Shown here in pieces: positions 26,218-38,245 of a DNA stretch of 64,000 bases. The stretch is from the NCBI RefSeq assembly GCF_021044825.1, contig NZ_JAJNOC010000001.1, positions 1,364,001-1,428,000 on the forward strand, in the 5' to 3' direction. Position numbers and translations under genes: made by a program. Position 1 is the first letter of the stretch; each line of letters begins with the position of its first letter. Source of the stretch: Massilia phyllostachyos. GTDB lineage: Bacteria > Pseudomonadota > Gammaproteobacteria > Burkholderiales > Burkholderiaceae_D. The notes below the pieces were generated by a model. It saw nothing but the letters and a program-made list of their open reading frames with translations. It was not told where the DNA came from and searched no databases.

Positions 26218-27618
26218 ATGCAAAAAACGCTCTACGACAAACTTTGGGATTCCCATGTCGTGCGTGCCGACGCCGATGGCACCACCGTCCTCTACATCGA
26301 CCGCCACCTGGTGCACGAAGTCACCAGCCCGCAAGCCTTCGAAGGGCTACGCGAGGCCGGCCGGGGACTATGGCGGACATCAAGCAACCTGGCCGTGGCC
26401 GACCACAACGTGCCGACCACCGACCGCGCCCAGGGCATCGCGGATCCCACCTCGCGCCTGCAGGTCGAGACGCTGGACGCCAATGCCAAGGGCTTCGGGC
26501 TGACCTATTTCGACATGAACGACAAGCGCCAGGGCATCGTCCACGTGATCGGCCCGGAGCAGGGCGCGACCCTGCCGGGCATGACGGTGGTCTGCGGCGA
26601 TTCGCACACGTCCACCCACGGCGCCTTTGGCTGCCTGGCGCACGGCATCGGCACCTCGGAAGTCGAGCACGTGCTGGCCACGCAGACCCTGCTGGCCAAG
26701 AAATCGAAATCGATGCTGGTGCAGGTCGACGGCGCGCTGCCGCCGGGCGTCACCGCCAAGGATATCGTGCTGGCCGTGATCGGCCAGATCGGCACCGCGG
26801 GCGGCACCGGCTACGCCATCGAATTCGGCGGCTCGACCATCCGCGCGCTGTCGATGGAAGGCCGCATGACGGTCTGTAATATGGCGATCGAGGCGGGCGC
26901 GCGCGCCGGCATGGTGGCGGTGGACGACACCACCATCGAGTATGTGAAGGGCCGCCCGTTCTCGCCCAAGGGCGAGCAATGGGAGCAGGCGGTCGCCTAC
27001 TGGCGCACCCTGCATTCGGACGAAGGCGCCGTGTTCGACACCGTCGTCACGCTCGACGCGTCGGAGATCCGCCCCCAAGTCACCTGGGGAACCTCGCCCG
27101 AGATGGTGACCTCGGTCGACGGCCGCGTGCCTGACCCTGCGGCCGAGCCGGACGCCGTGCGCCGCGGCGCCATCGAAAAGGCGCTGGCCTATATGGACCT
27201 GCAGCCGAACACGCCGATCGAGCAGATTGCCATCGACAAGGTCTTCATCGGTTCCTGCACCAACTCGCGCATCGAAGACTTGCGCGCCGCCGCCGACGTC
27301 GTGCGCGGGCGCCGGCGCGCCGCCAACGTCAAGCTGGCGATGGTGGTGCCGGGTTCGGGTCTGGTGAAGGAGCAGGCCGAGCGCGAAGGGCTGGACCGCA
27401 TCTTCAAGGATGCCGGCTTCGAATGGCGCGAGCCGGGCTGTTCGATGTGCCTGGCTATGAACGCCGACCGCCTGGAACCGGGCGAGCGCTGCGCCTCGAC
27501 CTCGAACCGCAACTTCGAGGGACGGCAAGGGCAGGGCGGCCGCACCCATCTGGTCTCGCCGGCCATGGCGGCGGCGGCGGGCATCGCCGGCCGCTTCGTC
27601 GACGTGCGCGCCTTGTAA
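26218..27618 (+). CDS. leuC: 3-isopropylmalate dehydratase large subunit
   Basis: 466 aa; with LeuD isomerises 2-isopropylmalate to 3-isopropylmalate in leucine synthesis. Aconitase-fold signatures [19 protein letters not shown] and the [4Fe-4S] ligands in GSCTNSR and GCSMCLAMN are present, and length is normal. ATG 26218. A lipoprotein gene separates it from leuD by 176 bp in all. Confidence 0.98.
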   Translation: MQKTLYDKLWDSHVVRADADGTTVLYIDRHLVHEVTSPQAFEGLREAGRGLWRTSSNLAVADHNVPTTDRAQGIADPTSRLQVETLDANAKGFGLTYFDMNDKRQGIVHVIGPEQGATLPGMTVVCGDSHTSTHGAFGCLAHGIGTSEVEHVLATQTLLAKKSKSMLVQVDGALPPGVTAKDIVLAVIGQIGTAGGTGYAIEFGGSTIRALSMEGRMTVCNMAIEAGARAGMVAVDDTTIEYVKGRPFSPKGEQWEQAVAYWRTLHSDEGAVFDTVVTLDASEIRPQVTWGTSPEMVTSVDGRVPDPAAEPDAVRRGAIEKALAYMDLQPNTPIEQIAIDKVFIGSCTNSRIEDLRAAADVVRGRRRAANVKLAMVVPGSGLVKEQAEREGLDRIFKDAGFEWREPGCSMCLAMNADRLEPGERCASTSNRNFEGRQGQGGRTHLVSPAMAAAAGIAGRFVDVRAL

Positions 27619-27645
27619 ATCATTTATACGGAATCACGGAACATC

Positions 27646-27768
27646 ATGAAGAAAGCATTCGTCATCGCACTCGCCGCCATCGTCCTGAGCGGCTGCAACA
27701 CCATCTCCGGCATCGGCCGCGACGTGCAGAAGGCCGGCCAGGTCATCACCGGCGCCGGCGGCAAATAA
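27646..27768 (+). CDS. entericidin A/B family small lipoprotein
   Basis: 40-aa lipoprotein precursor: MKKAFVIALAAIVLSGCNTI with lipobox LSGC and Cys17 as the lipidated residue, followed by GIGRDVQKAGQVITGAGGK, the amphipathic entericidin signature. Entericidins are small outer-membrane lipoproteins with a debated stress or lysis role. It lies in the leu operon, 27 bp after leuC and 26 bp before leuD, in the same direction, so it is co-transcribed with leucine genes; this placement is known in Burkholderiales. Confidence 0.85.
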   Translation: MKKAFVIALAAIVLSGCNTISGIGRDVQKAGQVITGAGGK

Positions 27769-27794
27769 ACGATCAATAAGGACGCGGAACGATC

Positions 27795-28442
27795 ATGGAC
27801 AAATTTACCGTACACGCAGGCCTGGTGGCGCCGCTCGACCGCGCCAATGTCGACACCGACGCCATCATCCCCAAGCAGTTCCTGAAATCGATCCGCCGCA
27901 CCGGCTTCGGCCCGAATCTATTCGACGAGTGGCGCTACCTGGACCACGGCGAGCCGGGCCAGGACAATAGCGGCCGCCCCGTGAACCCGGACTTCGTGCT
28001 GAACCAGCCGCGCTACACCGGCGCGTCGATCCTGCTGGCCCGCAAGAACTTCGGCTGCGGTTCCTCGCGCGAGCATGCGCCGTGGGCGCTGCAGCAGTAC
28101 GGCTTTCGCGCCATCGTCGCGCCGAGCTTCGCCGACATCTTCTTCAACAACTGCTACAAGAGCGGCTTGCTGCCGATCGTGCTGAGCGAAGAAGCGGTCG
28201 ACGGCCTGTTCAAGGCGGTCGAGGCGAACCCCGGCTTCAAGCTGGTGGTCGACCTGGAACAGCAGCGCATCGCGTCCGAAGACGGCGGCATCTCCTACGG
28301 CTTCGCCATCGACGACTTCCGCAAGTACTGCCTGCTGAACGGCCTGGACGACATCGGCCTGACCCTGCGCCACGCCGACGACATCCGCGCATTCGAAGGA
28401 CGGCACCTGGCTGCCCAGCCCTGGCTCGCCAACACGATCTGA
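27795..28442 (+). CDS. leuD: 3-isopropylmalate dehydratase small subunit
   Basis: 215-aa swivel-domain partner of LeuC. N-terminal [15 protein letters not shown] and the substrate-binding [13 protein letters not shown] motif are typical. ATG 27795; 16 bp before leuB. Confidence 0.97.
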   Translation: MDKFTVHAGLVAPLDRANVDTDAIIPKQFLKSIRRTGFGPNLFDEWRYLDHGEPGQDNSGRPVNPDFVLNQPRYTGASILLARKNFGCGSSREHAPWALQQYGFRAIVAPSFADIFFNNCYKSGLLPIVLSEEAVDGLFKAVEANPGFKLVVDLEQQRIASEDGGISYGFAIDDFRKYCLLNGLDDIGLTLRHADDIRAFEGRHLAAQPWLANTI

Positions 28443-28458
28443 AAGAGAAAGAACACGC

Positions 28459-29529
28459 ATGAAGATTGCAGTCCTGCCGGGTGACGGCATCGGTCCGGAA
28501 ATCACGCACGAAGCCGTCAAGGTCCTGAGCGCGCTGGGCGACTCCTTCGAGATGGAGATGGCCCAGGTCGGCGGCGCCGGCTATGCGGCCCACGGCCACC
28601 CGCTGCCCGAGGGCACCCTGAAGCTGGCCAAGGAAGCGGACGCCGTGCTGTTCGGCGCCGTCGGCGACTACCAGTACGACACGCTCGAGCGCGCCCTGCG
28701 TCCCGAGCAGGCCATCCTCGGCTTGCGCAAGGAACTGGGCCTGTTCGCCAACCTGCGTCCGGCCATCCTCTATCCGGAACTGGCCGGCGCCTCGACGCTC
28801 AAACCCGAAGTGGTGTCGGGCCTCGACATCCTGATCATCCGCGAACTCACCGGCGACATCTATTTCGGCAAGCCGCGCGGCGTGCGCGAATGCCCCGACG
28901 GCCCGTTCGCGGGCCAGCGCGAAGGCTTCGACACCATGCGCTACGCCGAAGGCGAGATCCGCCGCATTGCCCACGTGGCCTTCCAGGCCGCACGCAAGCG
29001 CGACCGCCGCGTGACCAGCGTCGACAAGGCCAATGTGCTGGAGACCTTCCAGTTCTGGCGCGACGTCGTTACAAGCGTGCACAAGGAATACCAGGACGTC
29101 GAGCTCGAGCACATGTACGTCGATAACGCGGCCATGCAGCTGGTGCGGGCCCCGAAGAAGTTCGATGTCCTCGTCACTGGTAATATGTTCGGCGATATCC
29201 TGTCGGATGCCGCCGCGATGCTGACCGGCTCGATCGGCATGCTGCCGTCGGCTTCGCTCGATGCCAACAACAAGGGCCTGTATGAGCCCTCGCACGGATC
29301 GGCGCCGGACATCGCCGGCAAGGGCGTGGCCAATCCGCTGGCGACCATCCTGTCCGCCGCGATGATGCTGCGCTTCACCTTCGGCAAGACGGAACAGGCG
29401 GACCGCATCGAGACCGCGGTCAAGCGCGTGCTGGCGCAAGGGCTGCGCACCCCGGACATCCACGAGCCGGGCTCTACCAAGGTCGGCACGAAAGAAATGG
29501 GCGACGCTGTCGTCGCGGCGCTCGGCTGA
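28459..29529 (+). CDS. leuB: 3-isopropylmalate dehydrogenase
   Basis: 356 aa; NAD-dependent oxidative decarboxylation of 3-isopropylmalate. N-terminal LPGDGIGPE, catalytic Arg/Tyr/Lys region with YFGKPRG and VDKANVLE, metal-binding NMFGDILSD and cofactor motif [14 protein letters not shown] are all seen. ATG 28459 behind AAAGAGAAAG. Thirty-eight bases before asd. Confidence 0.98.
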   Translation: MKIAVLPGDGIGPEITHEAVKVLSALGDSFEMEMAQVGGAGYAAHGHPLPEGTLKLAKEADAVLFGAVGDYQYDTLERALRPEQAILGLRKELGLFANLRPAILYPELAGASTLKPEVVSGLDILIIRELTGDIYFGKPRGVRECPDGPFAGQREGFDTMRYAEGEIRRIAHVAFQAARKRDRRVTSVDKANVLETFQFWRDVVTSVHKEYQDVELEHMYVDNAAMQLVRAPKKFDVLVTGNMFGDILSDAAAMLTGSIGMLPSASLDANNKGLYEPSHGSAPDIAGKGVANPLATILSAAMMLRFTFGKTEQADRIETAVKRVLAQGLRTPDIHEPGSTKVGTKEMGDAVVAALG

Positions 29530-29567
29530 GACGTTATAAAGAATATTTTTAAACCTGAGGGAAGATA

Positions 29568-30698
29568 ATGAAATTAGTAGGCCTGGTTGGCTGGCGCGGT
29601 ATGGTGGGCTCGGTCCTGATGCAGCGCATGCAGGAAGAGGGCGATTTCGACCACATCGAGCCGGTGTTCTTCACCACCTCGAACCCGGGCGGCGCCGCGC
29701 CGAAGATGGCGAAGAACGAAACCACCCTGAAGAGCGCGACGGATATCGCCGAGCTCTCGAAGTGCGAGATCATCATCTCCTGCCAGGGCGGCGACTACAC
29801 CTCGGACGTGTTCCCGAAGCTGCGCGCCAGCGGCTGGAACGGCTACTGGATCGACGCCGCCTCGACCCTGCGCATGAACGACGACGCCGTCATCGTGCTC
29901 GATCCGGTCAACAAGGACGTGATCAAGAACGCCATGTCGCGTGGCGTGAAGAACTACATCGGCGGTAACTGCACCGTGTCCTGCATGCTGATCGGCCTGG
30001 GCGGCCTGTTCGAGCAGGGCCTGGTCGAGTGGATGACCTCGATGACCTACCAGGCCGCATCGGGCGGCGGGGCCCAGCACATGCGCGAACTCTTGAGCCA
30101 GTTCGGCACCATCAACCAATCGGTCAAGTCGCTGCTGGACGACCCGGCCTCGGCCATCCTCGAAATCGACCGCACCGTGCTGGCAACCCAGCATGGCCTG
30201 AGCGGTGAAGAGACCAAGCAGTTCGGCGTGCCGCTGGCCGGCAACCTGATCCCGTGGATCGACAAGGACCTGGGCAACGGCCAGTCGAAGGAAGAGTGGA
30301 AGGCCGGCGCCGAGACCAACAAGATCCTGGGCCGCGGCGAGGGCTTCGCCGGCACCAAGGCGATTCCGGTGGACGGCCTGTGCGTGCGCATCGGCGCGAT
30401 GCGCTGCCACTCGCAGGCGCTGACCATCAAGCTGACCAAGGACGTGCCGCTCGACGAGATCTCCGACATCATCGCCCAGCACAACCAGTGGGTGAAGGTG
30501 GTGCCGAACACGCGCGAAGCCTCGATGCGCGACCTGTCCCCGGCCGCCGTCACCGGCGCCCTGGGCATCCCGGTCGGCCGCCTGCGCAAGCTGGCGATGG
30601 GCGACGACTACCTGTCCGCCTTCACCGTCGGCGACCAGCTGCTGTGGGGCGCGGCCGAGCCGCTGCGCCGCATGCTGCGCATCGTGCTCGACAAGTAA
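29568..30698 (+). CDS. asd: aspartate-semialdehyde dehydrogenase
   Basis: 376 aa; makes L-aspartate 4-semialdehyde for lysine/diaminopimelate, methionine and threonine. NADP motif [10 protein letters not shown] at the N-terminus, nucleophile Cys135 in GGNCTVSCM, and the later [16 protein letters not shown] with catalytic His. Belongs to the Gram-negative, E. coli-like class. Start ATG 29568 follows GAGGGAAG. Probably co-transcribed with leuB; 253 bp separate it from fimV. Confidence 0.98.
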   Translation: MKLVGLVGWRGMVGSVLMQRMQEEGDFDHIEPVFFTTSNPGGAAPKMAKNETTLKSATDIAELSKCEIIISCQGGDYTSDVFPKLRASGWNGYWIDAASTLRMNDDAVIVLDPVNKDVIKNAMSRGVKNYIGGNCTVSCMLIGLGGLFEQGLVEWMTSMTYQAASGGGAQHMRELLSQFGTINQSVKSLLDDPASAILEIDRTVLATQHGLSGEETKQFGVPLAGNLIPWIDKDLGNGQSKEEWKAGAETNKILGRGEGFAGTKAIPVDGLCVRIGAMRCHSQALTIKLTKDVPLDEISDIIAQHNQWVKVVPNTREASMRDLSPAAVTGALGIPVGRLRKLAMGDDYLSAFTVGDQLLWGAAEPLRRMLRIVLDK

Positions 30699-30951
30699 AA
30701 CGCATGGCGGGCGGCGTGGCCTTCCGCCGCACATGCGCATATTGGCATCGTTGCCACGACCGCTGTAAAATTGCTAAGCGCTCGTAATCAAACGCTATCA
30801 AACGTCCGCCACATCGGTCATTCTGGCCACACATCGCTCCCCGCGACACCCCCGGTGTGCGCGGGAAGCTTGCATGCTCCAGAGCATGATGATATGTTGA
30901 GACTCCCAGGAAATCGTGTTTCCTCCGGCCAACTTCTTTCGCATCCCGACT

Positions 30952-33900
30952 ATGCCCCTTTCTCACCGTCCTCCGCTCATGGCAACCGCGTTGAAAACAG
31001 TCACCGCGGCCGTGGCCAGCGCCGTGCTCCTGTCGTCCGCCGCCTCGGCTGCCGGTCTCGGCAAACTGACGGTGCTGTCGGCGCTCGGCCAGCCGCTGCG
31101 CGCCGAGATCGAACTGACGACGACCGCGGGCGAGGATGCGTCGAGTCTGGCCGTGAAGCTGGCGTCGACCGAAGCCTTCCGCGCCGCCAACATCGAATTC
31201 AATCCGGCCCTGCTGTCGCTGCGCTTCAACGTCGAGCAGCGCGCCGGCCGCCAGATCATCCGCGTGAGCTCGACCCAGCCGCTGAACGAGCCCTTCGTCG
31301 ACATGCTGCTCGAGCTGTCCTGGAATAACGGCCGCCTGGTGCGCGAGTACACCTTCCTGCTCGACCCGGCCGAACTGCGCGCGACCCAGCCGGCACAAGT
31401 GGCGGCCGAGACCGCGCGTGCGGCGGCCCAGCCGCGCGCTGCCGCGCCGGCGCCGCAAGCGGCCGCACCGGTCGCGCAAGCGCCGCAGGAGCAGCCGCGC
31501 CGCGAGACGCCGGCGCCGCGCGCCGCCGAGCCGGCCATCGACACGCCTTCGAGCTACCGCGTGCGCCAGGGCGATACCCTGAGCAAGATCGCTACCCGCC
31601 TGAAGCCGACCGACATCTCGCTCGACATGATGCTGGTGGCGCTGTACCGCGCCAATCCGGACGCCTTCATCGGCCAGAACATGAACCGCCTGAAGTCGGG
31701 CCAGATCCTGAAGGTGCCCGATTCGGACGCCCTGCGCGGCACCGACGGCCTTGAGGCGGGTTCGATCGTGGTCGCCCACGCGGCCGACTTCAACGCCTAC
31801 CGCAACAAGCTGGCCGGCCAGGTTGCCAACGCGGCGCCGCAGCGCACCCCGCAGGCGGGCCAGAGCGCGGCCGGCAAGATCACCGCCAAGGTCGAGGAAC
31901 GCCCGACCGCGGCCAAGGAATCGCAGGACAAGCTGCAGCTGTCGAAAGCGACCCAGCCGACCACGGGCGCGAACGGCGCGGCCCCGGCTACCGCCAGCAC
32001 CGAAGACGCGATCGCGCGCCAGAAGGAACTGGACCAGGCCCAGGAACGCGTCAAGGAACTCGAGCGCAACGTCAACGACCTCGAACAGCTGATGACGGTG
32101 AAGAGCCGTTCCGGCAGCGAAGCCCAGGGCGCCGCAGCGGGTGCGGCCGCCCAGCCGCTGGCGCCGGCGCCGGAAGACGCGAAGCCCGCCGCCAAGCCGG
32201 CCAAGCCGACCACCCCGCCCAAGGCCGCCGCGCCGGAAGAGAAGGGCCTGGCCGACACCCTGATGGACAACATCAACATCGTGGCCGCCGGCGCCGCCGT
32301 GCTGCTGCTGGCCGCCCTCGGCATCTCGCAGCGCCGCAAGAAGAAGGGCGCCAAGGATGGCAAGAAGCTTGACGCCGAGCCATCGGTGCTGGGCGTGCCG
32401 ACCCAGGGCGCGCACTCGCTGTTCGCGGAAGCGGGCGGCCAGAGCGTCGACACCAGCAACAGCGTGTTCAATTCCAGCTTCGCGCCGTCGGCTTCCCAGC
32501 TCGACACCAACGAAGTCGATCCGGTCGCCGAAGCCGACGTCTACATCGCCTATGGCCGCGACGCCCAGGCCGAAGAGATCCTGAAGGAAGCGCTGCGCAC
32601 TAATCCGGAACGCCATCCGGTGCGCCTGAAGCTGCTCGACATCTACGCCGCGCGCAAGGACCTGCGCGCCTTCGAGACCCAGGCCGGCGAGCTGTATGGC
32701 CTGACCCGCGGCCAGGGCGACGAGTGGGCGCAAGCCGCCGCGCTCGGCCAGGGCATCGACCCGGCCAACCCGCTGTACGCCAGCGCCACTGGCGCCGCCC
32801 CGGTCGCCGCCGCCCAGAGCCCGCAGGAGCGCGACCAGCAGTCGCTGCTGTCCAAGCAGCTGGAAGACTCCTTCCGCGGCGGCGCACCGGTCGCCGCCCT
32901 CGGCGCCGGCGCCGCCGCAGGCGCGGCCTACGCGGCGATGGACCACGACGACACGGACGAACCGCGGGACGACGCGACCGCGGTCCCGTCCTTCGAACCC
33001 GAGCCTGCCGGCGCGCGCAGCGAGGACAATTCGCTCGACTTCGACCTCGGCGGCCTGGCCTTCGAGCCGGTGACCAGCCACGAGCCGGCAGCGACCGACA
33101 ATGCGCAGGACGAGACCGCCGTGCCGGACCTCGAGTTCGCGCTCGACCCGATCACCCCGCCCGACGTCACCGCCGCCCCGGCCCCGGCCGAGGAAGAGCC
33201 GTTCGACCTGGCCTTCGACATGAGCTTCGGCGACCCGCAGGCCGCCCAGGCCGAGGCCCCGGCCGCGTCCCCGGCGGCCGCGCCGGTCGACATGGCCGGC
33301 CTGGCCGCCGAGTTCGACCTGCCGCCGCTGCCGGAAGTGCAGGAAGAGCCGGCCACCGCTACCGCCAGCGCCGACGCGCTGGCGCTCGACAAGGATCCGC
33401 TGTTCGACCTCGATTCGATGGACTTCGGCTTGCCGCCGACCCCGGTCCAGCCGGCCGCCGTGGCCGAGGCGACGCCGTTCCACGGCGACGTCCCGACCAT
33501 CCTCGCGGCGCCGGCGCCGGCAGCGCCGGGCATCGCCGACGATCCCCTGTTCGATCTCGACACCATGGACTTCGGCAGCCCGGCCGAACCCGCGCTGGCG
33601 CCGGCGCCGGCGGCAAGCACCCAGCCGGCCGTCGAACCCTTCGAATTCGACGCGCCGCCGCCGGCGCCCGCCGCCGCGCCGGCCGACGCGTTCTCCTTCG
33701 ACCTGGCCGAACCGGACCAGGACGACCCGTTCGCGCTGCCGGACACCCCGGCCGCCGCGCCGGCGAACGTCGCGGCTCCGAGCCCGGGCGTGCCGGTCGA
33801 GCCGAGCTTCGAGATGGCCGACATCGACCTCGAGCTCCCTGACTTCGAACGCGCCGAGGCCGCGCCCGCGCCGGCCCTGCCGGACGTCGGCGAGGCGCTC

Positions 33901-34077
33901 GAGCCGGCCGCCATGTCGCCCGAGCACATGGAGATGGAAACCAAGCTCGATCTCGCGATCGCCTACCAGGAAATCGGTGACAAGGAAGGCGCACGCGAAC
34001 TGCTCGACGAAGTCATCAAGGGTGGCAGCAGCGAACAGGTGAGCAAGGCCAGCGCCATGCGCTCCCTGCTGGCGTGA
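30952..34077 (+). CDS. fimV: FimV/HubP-family polar scaffold protein
   Basis: About 1041 aa from ATG 30952; a GTG at 30916 with AGGA four bases upstream and an ATG at 30979 are alternatives. Signal peptide, conserved periplasmic FimV N-domain (GLGKLTVLSALGQPLRAEIE), LysM about 200-250 (SYRVRQGDTLSKIA), coiled coil about 360-400, one TM about 441-459 with RRKKK after it, TPR-like segment about 525-600, then a long acidic cytoplasmic region with repeats such as DPLFDLDSMDFG and DPLFDLDTMDFG, and the conserved FimV C-terminus ETKLDLAIAYQEIGDKEGAR. In relatives it organises the pole, type IV pili and chemotaxis. Four-base overlap with truA. Confidence 0.93.
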   Translation: MPLSHRPPLMATALKTVTAAVASAVLLSSAASAAGLGKLTVLSALGQPLRAEIELTTTAGEDASSLAVKLASTEAFRAANIEFNPALLSLRFNVEQRAGRQIIRVSSTQPLNEPFVDMLLELSWNNGRLVREYTFLLDPAELRATQPAQVAAETARAAAQPRAAAPAPQAAAPVAQAPQEQPRRETPAPRAAEPAIDTPSSYRVRQGDTLSKIATRLKPTDISLDMMLVALYRANPDAFIGQNMNRLKSGQILKVPDSDALRGTDGLEAGSIVVAHAADFNAYRNKLAGQVANAAPQRTPQAGQSAAGKITAKVEERPTAAKESQDKLQLSKATQPTTGANGAAPATASTEDAIARQKELDQAQERVKELERNVNDLEQLMTVKSRSGSEAQGAAAGAAAQPLAPAPEDAKPAAKPAKPTTPPKAAAPEEKGLADTLMDNINIVAAGAAVLLLAALGISQRRKKKGAKDGKKLDAEPSVLGVPTQGAHSLFAEAGGQSVDTSNSVFNSSFAPSASQLDTNEVDPVAEADVYIAYGRDAQAEEILKEALRTNPERHPVRLKLLDIYAARKDLRAFETQAGELYGLTRGQGDEWAQAAALGQGIDPANPLYASATGAAPVAAAQSPQERDQQSLLSKQLEDSFRGGAPVAALGAGAAAGAAYAAMDHDDTDEPRDDATAVPSFEPEPAGARSEDNSLDFDLGGLAFEPVTSHEPAATDNAQDETAVPDLEFALDPITPPDVTAAPAPAEEEPFDLAFDMSFGDPQAAQAEAPAASPAAAPVDMAGLAAEFDLPPLPEVQEEPATATASADALALDKDPLFDLDSMDFGLPPTPVQPAAVAEATPFHGDVPTILAAPAPAAPGIADDPLFDLDTMDFGSPAEPALAPAPAASTQPAVEPFEFDAPPPAPAAAPADAFSFDLAEPDQDDPFALPDTPAAAPANVAAPSPGVPVEPSFEMADIDLELPDFERAEAAPAPALPDVGEALEPAAMSPEHMEMETKLDLAIAYQEIGDKEGARELLDEVIKGGSSEQVSKASAMRSLLA

Positions 34078-34874
34078 GGCGCATCGCTCTCGGTGTCCAG
34101 TACGTCGGAACGGGCTGGAACGGCTACCAGAAGCAGCCGGAACGTAACACCGTCCAGGACCGTCTCGAGATCGCGCTCGAAAAGTTCGCCTGCACGTTCC
34201 TGGCCACGACCTGCGCCGGCCGCACCGATTCCGGCGTGCACGGCATCGAGCAGGTGGTCCACTTCGATACGGAGCTGAACCGCGCCATGCAGAGCTGGGT
34301 GCGCGGCGTGAACGCCTTCCTGCCCGAGTCGATCGTGGTTCGCTGGGCCCATGAAGTGGCGCCCGACCCGGAGGGCAACGAGTTCCACGCGCGCTTCTCG
34401 GCGCGTTCGCGCACCTACCACTACGTGCTCTACAACCACCCGAACCCGTCGGCGCTGCTGGCCGGGCGCGCCGGGTGGACCTTCCGTCCGCTGGATGTGG
34501 AACGCATGCGGGAAGCGGGCCAGCACCTGCTCGGCGAGCACGATTTCTCGGCCTTCCGCGCCTCCGGCTGCCAGGCGACGTCGCCGGTCAAGCAGATGCA
34601 CGAGGTGAGCATCGCGCGCCATGGCGACGTGATCGTGTTCACGGTGCGCGCTTCCGCTTTTCTCCATCACATGGTGCGCAACATCGTCGGTTCGCTCATC
34701 TACGTGGGCACGGGCCGCAACGAGCCGGGCTGGATGAAAGAGGTGCTGGAGAGCCGCTCGCGCGACGTCGCCGCGCCGACCTTCATGCCGGACGGCCTGT
34801 ACCTCGCCAAAATCGACTACGATCCGAAGTGGGGATTGCCGCAGGAGCCGGCGTCGCCGCTGCCCTGGCTGTAA
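34074..34874 (+). CDS. truA: tRNA pseudouridine(38-40) synthase
   Basis: 266 aa; isomerises U38-U40 in the anticodon stem-loop. GTG 34074 overlaps the fimV stop as GTGA. Catalytic Asp52 in CAGRTDSGVH; further family motifs FHARFSARSRTYHY and FLHHMVRNIVG. Twenty bases before trpF. Confidence 0.96.
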   Translation: MRRIALGVQYVGTGWNGYQKQPERNTVQDRLEIALEKFACTFLATTCAGRTDSGVHGIEQVVHFDTELNRAMQSWVRGVNAFLPESIVVRWAHEVAPDPEGNEFHARFSARSRTYHYVLYNHPNPSALLAGRAGWTFRPLDVERMREAGQHLLGEHDFSAFRASGCQATSPVKQMHEVSIARHGDVIVFTVRASAFLHHMVRNIVGSLIYVGTGRNEPGWMKEVLESRSRDVAAPTFMPDGLYLAKIDYDPKWGLPQEPASPLPWL

Positions 34875-34894
34875 GCCGCCTTCCGGGAATCATC

Positions 34895-35570
34895 ATGCAA
34901 CGCACCCGTATCAAGATTTGCGGCATCACGCGCCAGGAAGACCTGCGCGCGGCCGTCGACGCCGGGGCCGATGCGCTCGGCTTCGTGTTCTATCCGAAGA
35001 GCCCGCGCTACGTCACGCCGCGGCAGGCGGCCGAGCTGTGCGCCGCGCTGCCGCCGTATGTGTCCGCGGTGGCGCTGTTCGTGAACGCGACGGTGGAAGA
35101 GGTGAGGGCGGTGGCCGACAGCGCGCCGCTGGCGCTGATCCAGTTCCACGGCGACGAAACGGCCGAGCAGTGTGCGGAACTGGCGGCCGCGGTGTCGCGT
35201 CCTTTTGTCCGCGCCTTCCGCGTCAGGCCGGACACGAGGCCGGATGAACTGCTAGAATACGAGCGCACATACCGCGCCGCCAGCCCCTGGTTCTCCGGCC
35301 TCCTGCTGGATACCTGGGTCGACGCCTACGGCGGCGCAGGAAAGGTTTTCGATTGGTCTCTCGTCCCAAAAGAGCTCGCGCCTCGGGTCGTTTTGAGTGG
35401 TGGCTTGAACGTACAAAACGCGACTGACGCGACGGTACGTGTTCGTCCCTTCGCGGTCGACGTCAGCAGTGGCGTCGAAGCGCAGAAGGGCATCAAGGAC
35501 GCCCGTAAGATTGCCGATTTCGTCGGCGCCGTGCGGGCCGCAGACGCCATTGCTTCTAGTGAGAACCATC

Positions 35571-35593
<23 letters not shown>
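34895..35593 (+). CDS. trpF: phosphoribosylanthranilate isomerase
   Basis: 232 aa from ATG 34895 (GGGA upstream), third step of the tryptophan branch. Catalytic Cys in KICGITR and general acid Asp in AVDVSSGVE; phosphate-binding [10 protein letters not shown]-terminal extension after the barrel ([20 protein letters not shown]) runs across the trpB start, giving a 23-base overlap that probably couples translation. Confidence 0.95.
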
Positions 35594-36812
<1,219 letters not shown>

Positions 36813-36861
36813 CCCGTCCTTGCTTTGGCTCTCCCGTGAACCTTCGATAAGAAAGAACAGC

Positions 36862-37659
36862 ATGTCCCGCATCGAACCAACCTTCGCCGCCCTGAAGGCG
36901 GCCAATAAAACCGGCCTGGTCACCTTCATCACCGCCGGCGACCCCGGCCCGGAAGTGACCGTGCCGCTGATGCACGCCCTGGTGGAGGGCGGCGCCGACG
37001 TCCTCGAACTGGGCATCCCGTTTTCCGACCCGATGGCCGAAGGCCCGGTGATCCAGCGCGCCTGCGAACGCGCGCTGAAGTTCAACATCGGCCTGCAGGA
37101 CGTCTTCGGTTTCGTGCGCGAATTCCGCAAGACGAACGTTGCTACGCCTGTGGTGCTGATGGGCTACGCGAATCCGATCGAGCGCATCGGCCCGGACACG
37201 TTTATCAGCTGCGCGAAAGAGGCCGGCGCCGACGGCGCCATCGTGGTCGACTATCCGCCGGAAGAATGCGCGGCGTTCGCCGAATCGATGCGCGCCAACG
37301 ACCTGGACCTGATCTTCCTGCTGGCGCCCACGTCCACGACGAAGCGCGTGCAGCAGGTCGCCCGGTACGGCAGCGGCTTCAGCTACTACGTGTCGCTGAA
37401 GGGCGTGACCGGCGCCGGCAGCATCGATACCGAAGACGTGGCGCGCCGCGTGTCCGCGATCCGCGAGCACGTGAAGCTGCCGATCGGCGTCGGCTTCGGC
37501 ATCCGCGACGGCGCCACCGCCCGCGCCGTGGCCGAGGTCGCCGACGCGGTGGTGATCGGCAGCCGCATCATCCAGGAACTGGAATCGGTGCCGCAGGAGC
37601 AGGCCGTGGCAGCGGTGCGCACCTTCACCGCCGGCATCCGCAGCGCACTCGACGCCTGA
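36862..37659 (+). CDS. trpA: tryptophan synthase alpha chain
   Basis: 265 aa; cleaves indole-3-glycerol phosphate and channels indole to TrpB. Start ATG 36862 behind AAAGAA. Catalytic Glu49 in [10 protein letters not shown] is present, but the position of the second catalytic acid, Asp60 in E. coli, is Glu here (DPMAEGP); the gene otherwise looks intact, with GVTGAG and GFGIRDG loops. Directly followed by palindromic repeats instead of the usual accD. Confidence 0.97.
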   Translation: MSRIEPTFAALKAANKTGLVTFITAGDPGPEVTVPLMHALVEGGADVLELGIPFSDPMAEGPVIQRACERALKFNIGLQDVFGFVREFRKTNVATPVVLMGYANPIERIGPDTFISCAKEAGADGAIVVDYPPEECAAFAESMRANDLDLIFLLAPTSTTKRVQQVARYGSGFSYYVSLKGVTGAGSIDTEDVARRVSAIREHVKLPIGVGFGIRDGATARAVAEVADAVVIGSRIIQELESVPQEQAVAAVRTFTAGIRSALDA

Positions 37660-37668
37660 CACACCCAT

Positions 37669-37826
37669 GGGGTCAGAGTTGAATTGTTGGGAAACTTTTA
37701 AAAATTTCCCATAATTCGACTCCGACCCTAATTGTTGGGCAATTGCTCGTCAGCACAGCCAATAAGGGTCAGAGTCGAATTATCTGGCAACATTTAAAAC
37801 TTGCCGAATAATTCGACTCTGACCCC
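37669..37826. repeat. two GGGTCAGAGTCGAATT palindromes after trpA
   Basis: Unit 1 37669-37729 (GGGGTCAGAGTTGAATT ... AATTCGACTCCGACCCT) and unit 2 37765-37826 (AGGGTCAGAGTCGAATT ... AATTCGACTCTGACCCC). Each is a near-perfect palindrome of about 61 bp. Same family as 38246-38402. REP-like, of the type often mobilised by RAYT transposases (family knowledge; none seen here). Confidence 0.85.
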
Positions 37827-37933
37827 ACTGGTTTAGCTGCCATGGGTAATTCTTATCGGATGGGTTTGCCGAAGAACAGCATTGAGTTACATTGCCTATA
37901 TTGCCTAGCGGCCAACTCAAATGAGACTCCTCG

Positions 37934-38215
37934 ATGAAAAAACAAGTCGTCCACGTTTCTGTTCTTCAATCGGCCAAGGTGATGGCAGTGCTGTACCTGG
38001 TCCTGTCGATCCCGATGGTCGCGATCATGGCCATCCCAGCCATGATGGGCACTCAGGGGGCGGCGGCCGGGATGACGCTAGGGATGCTGGTCCTGATGCC
38101 GATCCTGTACACCGTCCTTGGCTTCATCTTCACCGCGATCGGCGCCTGGGTCTATAACCTGGTCGCGGCGCGCGTTGGCGGTTTCGAGTTCACCACCACT
38201 GAGAGCAGTAATTAA
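37934..38215 (+). CDS. small two-helix membrane protein, unknown
   Basis: 93 aa: MKKQVVHVSVLQSAKVMAV..., then two hydrophobic helices (about 15-40 and 48-78) with Met/Ala/Gly-rich composition, and a short C-terminus FEFTTTESSN. General resemblance to DUF3566-type small membrane proteins, by eye only. The ribosome binding site is weak (GAG). It stands alone between trpA and accD with palindrome pairs on both sides, a place usually without a gene in relatives. Confidence 0.7.
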   Translation: MKKQVVHVSVLQSAKVMAVLYLVLSIPMVAIMAIPAMMGTQGAAAGMTLGMLVLMPILYTVLGFIFTAIGAWVYNLVAARVGGFEFTTTESSN

Positions 38216-38245
38216 TCCTAGACTTTTCAGTAAGAAAATCCTATT

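Noticed and set aside
30699..30951. Small frame starting at ATG 30704 between asd and fimV
   Set aside because: Twenty-seven codons, Cys/Arg-rich without signal or ribosome binding site; the region otherwise holds only weak promoter-like sequence for fimV.
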